From Burkholderiales bacterium (GTDB lineage Bacteria > Actinomycetota > Thermoleophilia > Gaiellales > Gaiellaceae): a stretch of DNA of 7,064 bases. Position 1 is the stretch's first letter. The number at the start of each line of letters is the position of its first letter. The DNA is taken from NCBI GenBank assembly GCA_025935595.1, contig JAICUZ010000138.1, forward strand, positions 1 to 7,064, given 5' to 3'. The position numbers were made by a program, and so were the translations under genes. The notes beneath the pieces are model-generated. The model worked only from the letters and a program-made list of their open reading frames with translations, searched no databases and was not told the origin of the DNA. This document shows, in pieces, positions 5,131 to 7,064 of this stretch.

Positions 5131-5973
5131 CCAGCGGGCGTGCAGTTCGCGGAGCGTCTGGATGTCGCCCGCGGTCACCCCTTGCCGATCCGGACCGGGC
5201 GTCTCCAGATAGGCGGAGAGGTGCTGCAGCCTCGGGTGCGCGAGGAACGCGCCGAGGCTCTCACCCATCTCGCCCTTCAGCAAGTCGGCGTGGCGGTCGC
5301 GGTTCGAGCCGAGCGGTGTCGCCGAGTCGTTGATGTGCAGCGCGCGCAGGCGGTCGAGCCCGATGCGCGAGTCGACTTCCTGCACGAGCTCGTCGACCTT
5401 CCCGGGATCCGTGACCTCGTAGCCGGACGCGTAGAGGTGGCACGAGTCGAGGCACACGCCGAGGCGCGGATGGCCGTCGAGCCGGTCGAGGAGCGTCTGC
5501 AGCTCCTCGAGCGAGCGGCCGATCGTGCCGCCCGTGCCGGCCGAGTTCTCGATGAGCAGCCACGTGTCGCCGTCGCAGCGCTCGAGGATCTGCGCAAGCG
5601 CCTTGCACGTGCGCGTGAGGGCGGGCCGGAGCCCGGCACCGAGATGCGAGCCGACGTGGAAGATGACGCCGTCGGCGCCGATGGCGTTGCCCGCGTCGAC
5701 GGTCGCCTGCAGCGCGGCGATCGACTTCTTGTGGATCGTCCGGTCGGGAGCGGCGAGGTTGCAGAGGTAGAGCGCATGGCACACGACCCCGCCGATCCCG
5801 TGCTCGGCGCGCTTGGCCCGGAACGCCTCGATCGCCTCCCGCGAGTGATTCGTCGGCCGCCACATCCGGGGGCTCTGCGTGAACACCTGGACGCAGTCGC
5901 CGCCGATCGCAGCGATACGGTCGATCGCCGTGTCGATGCCGCCCGCCGCCGAGACGTGCGCCCCGAATTCCAC
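5125..5973 (-). CDS. nfo: Endonuclease IV (AP endonuclease, DNA base-excision repair)
   Basis: This deoxyribonuclease IV of 282 residues cuts DNA 5' to abasic sites in base-excision repair, using a three-metal Zn cluster in a TIM barrel. All nine expected metal ligands are visible: His66 (CHALYL), His106 (FHVGSH), Glu142 (IENSAGTGG), Asp176 and His179 (LDSCHLYASGYE), His213 (HINDS), Asp226 and His228 (RDRH) and Glu257 (ETPG). These line up with the E. coli Nfo ligands with an offset of 3-4 residues. The N-terminus, MEFGAHVSAAGG, is the canonical start of the family, so the ATG at 5973 is secure. Length is normal. The gene is divergent from gltX with a 23-base gap. Its stop lies in the last unit of the repeat array, 104 bases before the sigma gene on the same strand, so read-through into the sigma/DUF4349 pair is possible unless the palindrome stops it. 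Confidence 0.97.
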   Translation of the reverse strand: MEFGAHVSAAGGIDTAIDRIAAIGGDCVQVFTQSPRMWRPTNHSREAIEAFRAKRAEHGIGGVVCHALYLCNLAAPDRTIHKKSIAALQATVDAGNAIGADGVIFHVGSHLGAGLRPALTRTCKALAQILERCDGDTWLLIENSAGTGGTIGRSLEELQTLLDRLDGHPRLGVCLDSCHLYASGYEVTDPGKVDELVQEVDSRIGLDRLRALHINDSATPLGSNRDRHADLLKGEMGESLGAFLAHPRLQHLSAYLETPGPDRQGVTAGDIQTLRELHARWV

Positions 5974-5980
5974 GGCTGCC

Positions 5981-5987
5981 TACGATA
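5981..5987. promoter_or_regulatory. Candidate shared -10 element (TACGATA) between nfo and gltX
   Basis: The 23-base gap between the divergent ATGs contains TACGATA (TANNNTA). Rightward it gives TACGAT, 10 bases before the gltX ATG. Leftward it gives TATCGT, 8 bases before the nfo ATG. Both would give leaders of at most a few bases. A weak purine run (AGAGAG, 5987-5992) precedes gltX and might serve as a ribosome-binding site. No clear -35 was found, and such elements would have to lie inside the opposite gene. Confidence 0.42.
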
Positions 5988-5996
5988 GAGAGCGGT

Positions 5997-7064
5997 ATGT
6001 CCGTGAAAGTCCGCATGGCGCCGAGCCCAACCGGCTTCCTCCACATCGGCGGCGTCCGCACGTTCCTGTTCAACTGGCTCTTCGCGCGCCAACAGGGCGG
6101 CGAGTGCCTGCTACGGATCGAGAACACCGACACGAGCCGCGAGGTCGCGGAGGCGGTCGACCAGATCCAGGAGTCGTTGCGCTGGGTCGGTATCGAGTGG
6201 GACGGGCCGGTCACCTACCAGCTCGACACCGCCGACCGGGCGCGCGACCTCGCGCACGAGCTGCTCGAGAAGGGCGACGCATACGAGGACGAGGGAGCGA
6301 TCCGCTTCCGCCAGCCGAAGGAAGGAACGGTTTCGTGGGTCGACGCCGTCCGCGGCGAGATCGAGTTCAGGAACGAGCTGCTGCCGGACCTGGTGATCGT
6401 CCGCTCCGACGGTCGACCGACCTACAACTTCGTCAGCCCGGTGGACGACATCCTCGACGGCATCACGCATGTGATCCGCGCCGAGGATCACGTGTCGAAC
6501 ACGCCGAGCCAGATCAACATCCTGCGGGCGCTCGGTGCCGATCTACCGGTGTACGCGCACGTGCCCAACATCAACGGCAACGACGGCAAGAAACTGTCGA
6601 AGCGTCACGGCGCGATCTCGGTCGACGTGTTCCGCCACGACGGCTACCTCCCGGCCGCCCTGATGAACTTCCTTGCGCTGCTCGGATGGAGCTACGACGA
6701 CAAGACCACGATCATGTCGCGGCACGAGCTGATCGAGCGCTTCTCGCTCGAGCGCGTCGTGCCGAGCCCGGCGACGTTCGACTACCAGAAGCTCGACTGG
6801 ATGAACGGCATGTACCTGCGCGCGCTGCAGCCCGACGAGTACGCGCACTTCCTCGAGCGCTGGCTGCGCGAGCACGACATCGATTGGCCGCAGCAGCGCG
6901 TGTTCGCGACCGCGCCGCTCGTGCAGGAGAAGATCGAGAAGTTCTCCCAGTACCCCGACTTCGTCCGCTTCCTCTTCGAGCCGGTCAGCCCGGACGGAGC
7001 GGACCCCGAGACGTCGCGCGCCGCTGCGGCGGCGCTCGAAGGCGTCGAGCCGTGGGAGGCCTCG
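5997..7064 (+). CDS. gltX: Glutamyl-tRNA synthetase (3' partial), lacking the usual zinc-binding insertion
   Basis: This class I aminoacyl-tRNA synthetase charges tRNA-Glu with glutamate. The frame runs open from the ATG at 5997 to the window end, giving 356 residues. The catalytic core is clear: APSPTGFLHIGG (8-19, HIGH-type motif), LLRIENTDTSRE (38-49), GRPTYNFVSPVDD (139-151), ITHVIRAEDHVSNTP (156-170), QINILRALGA (172-181) and KKLSKRHG (198-205, KMSKS-type motif). From about 250 the tRNA-binding helical region begins; the anticodon-binding end is cut off. Compared with E. coli GltX as I recall it, about 38 residues are missing between Ala95-Tyr96 and Ile102-Arg-Phe, the place of the cysteine-containing zinc subdomain. 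The join, AYEDEGAIRF, is smooth and in frame, so this is not a frameshift. The usual IEDTD is IENTD here. KLSKRHG and PTYNF favour GluRS over GlnRS; whether it is discriminating (Glu only) or also charges tRNA-Gln is unknown. Confidence 0.96.
   Translation, partial: MSVKVRMAPSPTGFLHIGGVRTFLFNWLFARQQGGECLLRIENTDTSREVAEAVDQIQESLRWVGIEWDGPVTYQLDTADRARDLAHELLEKGDAYEDEGAIRFRQPKEGTVSWVDAVRGEIEFRNELLPDLVIVRSDGRPTYNFVSPVDDILDGITHVIRAEDHVSNTPSQINILRALGADLPVYAHVPNINGNDGKKLSKRHGAISVDVFRHDGYLPAALMNFLALLGWSYDDKTTIMSRHELIERFSLERVVPSPATFDYQKLDWMNGMYLRALQPDEYAHFLERWLREHDIDWPQQRVFATAPLVQEKIEKFSQYPDFVRFLFEPVSPDGADPETSRAAAAALEGVEPWEAS

Noticed and set aside
5140..5988. + strand open frame opposite nfo, 282 codons, the same length as nfo
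   Set aside because: The equal length is a coincidence of stop-poor GC-rich sequence. The product has no recognisable domain, whereas nfo has all nine metal ligands.

Overview
The window is GC-rich (about two thirds G+C by eye) and tightly packed. It holds eight protein-coding genes, two of them cut by the window edges, and no RNA gene, insertion sequence or CRISPR array that I can see. Gene content, codon use, short gaps and the style of the glutamyl-tRNA synthetase suggest a high-GC actinobacterium, perhaps of the Thermoleophilia (Gaiella/Solirubrobacter-like). This placement is an inference from memory of similar proteins. The region looks chromosomal and mostly housekeeping.

Layout, left to right. 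(1) The 3' part of a serine beta-lactamase-like hydrolase (+) meets a small secreted CHRD-domain protein (-) tail to tail, 5 bases apart. (2) A Ca2+/H+ antiporter of the CaxA/ChaA family (-) lies 74 bases upstream of the CHRD gene on the same strand. (3) Divergent from the antiporter, 19 bases away, is a HAD-superfamily hydrolase (+), followed by an unrecognised cysteine-rich 134-residue protein (+). (4) That protein shares a CTAG stop overlap with a membrane-anchored DUF4349 protein (-). (5) The DUF4349 gene overlaps by 14 bases the end of an ECF-type sigma factor gene (-); together they look like a sigma/anti-sigma pair. (6) Upstream of the sigma gene is an array of six GTCWGAC-type heptamers spaced 11-12 bp, part of which forms a long palindrome. 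(7) The array abuts and slightly enters the 3' end of nfo (endonuclease IV, -). (8) Divergent from nfo, 23 bases away, gltX (+) runs off the right edge.

The main points of interest are these. The GluRS lacks about 38 residues, exactly where the zinc-binding insertion normally sits. The phased repeat array lies upstream of the sigma/DUF4349 pair. Both divergent gaps carry a TANNNTA heptamer placed so that it could act as a shared bidirectional -10 element producing nearly leaderless mRNAs. The HAD protein has Asn in place of the second motif I Asp. I do not see a clear multi-gene novel system. The best candidate for an undescribed regulatory unit is the repeat array with the sigma factor and DUF4349 protein (about 3607-5130).
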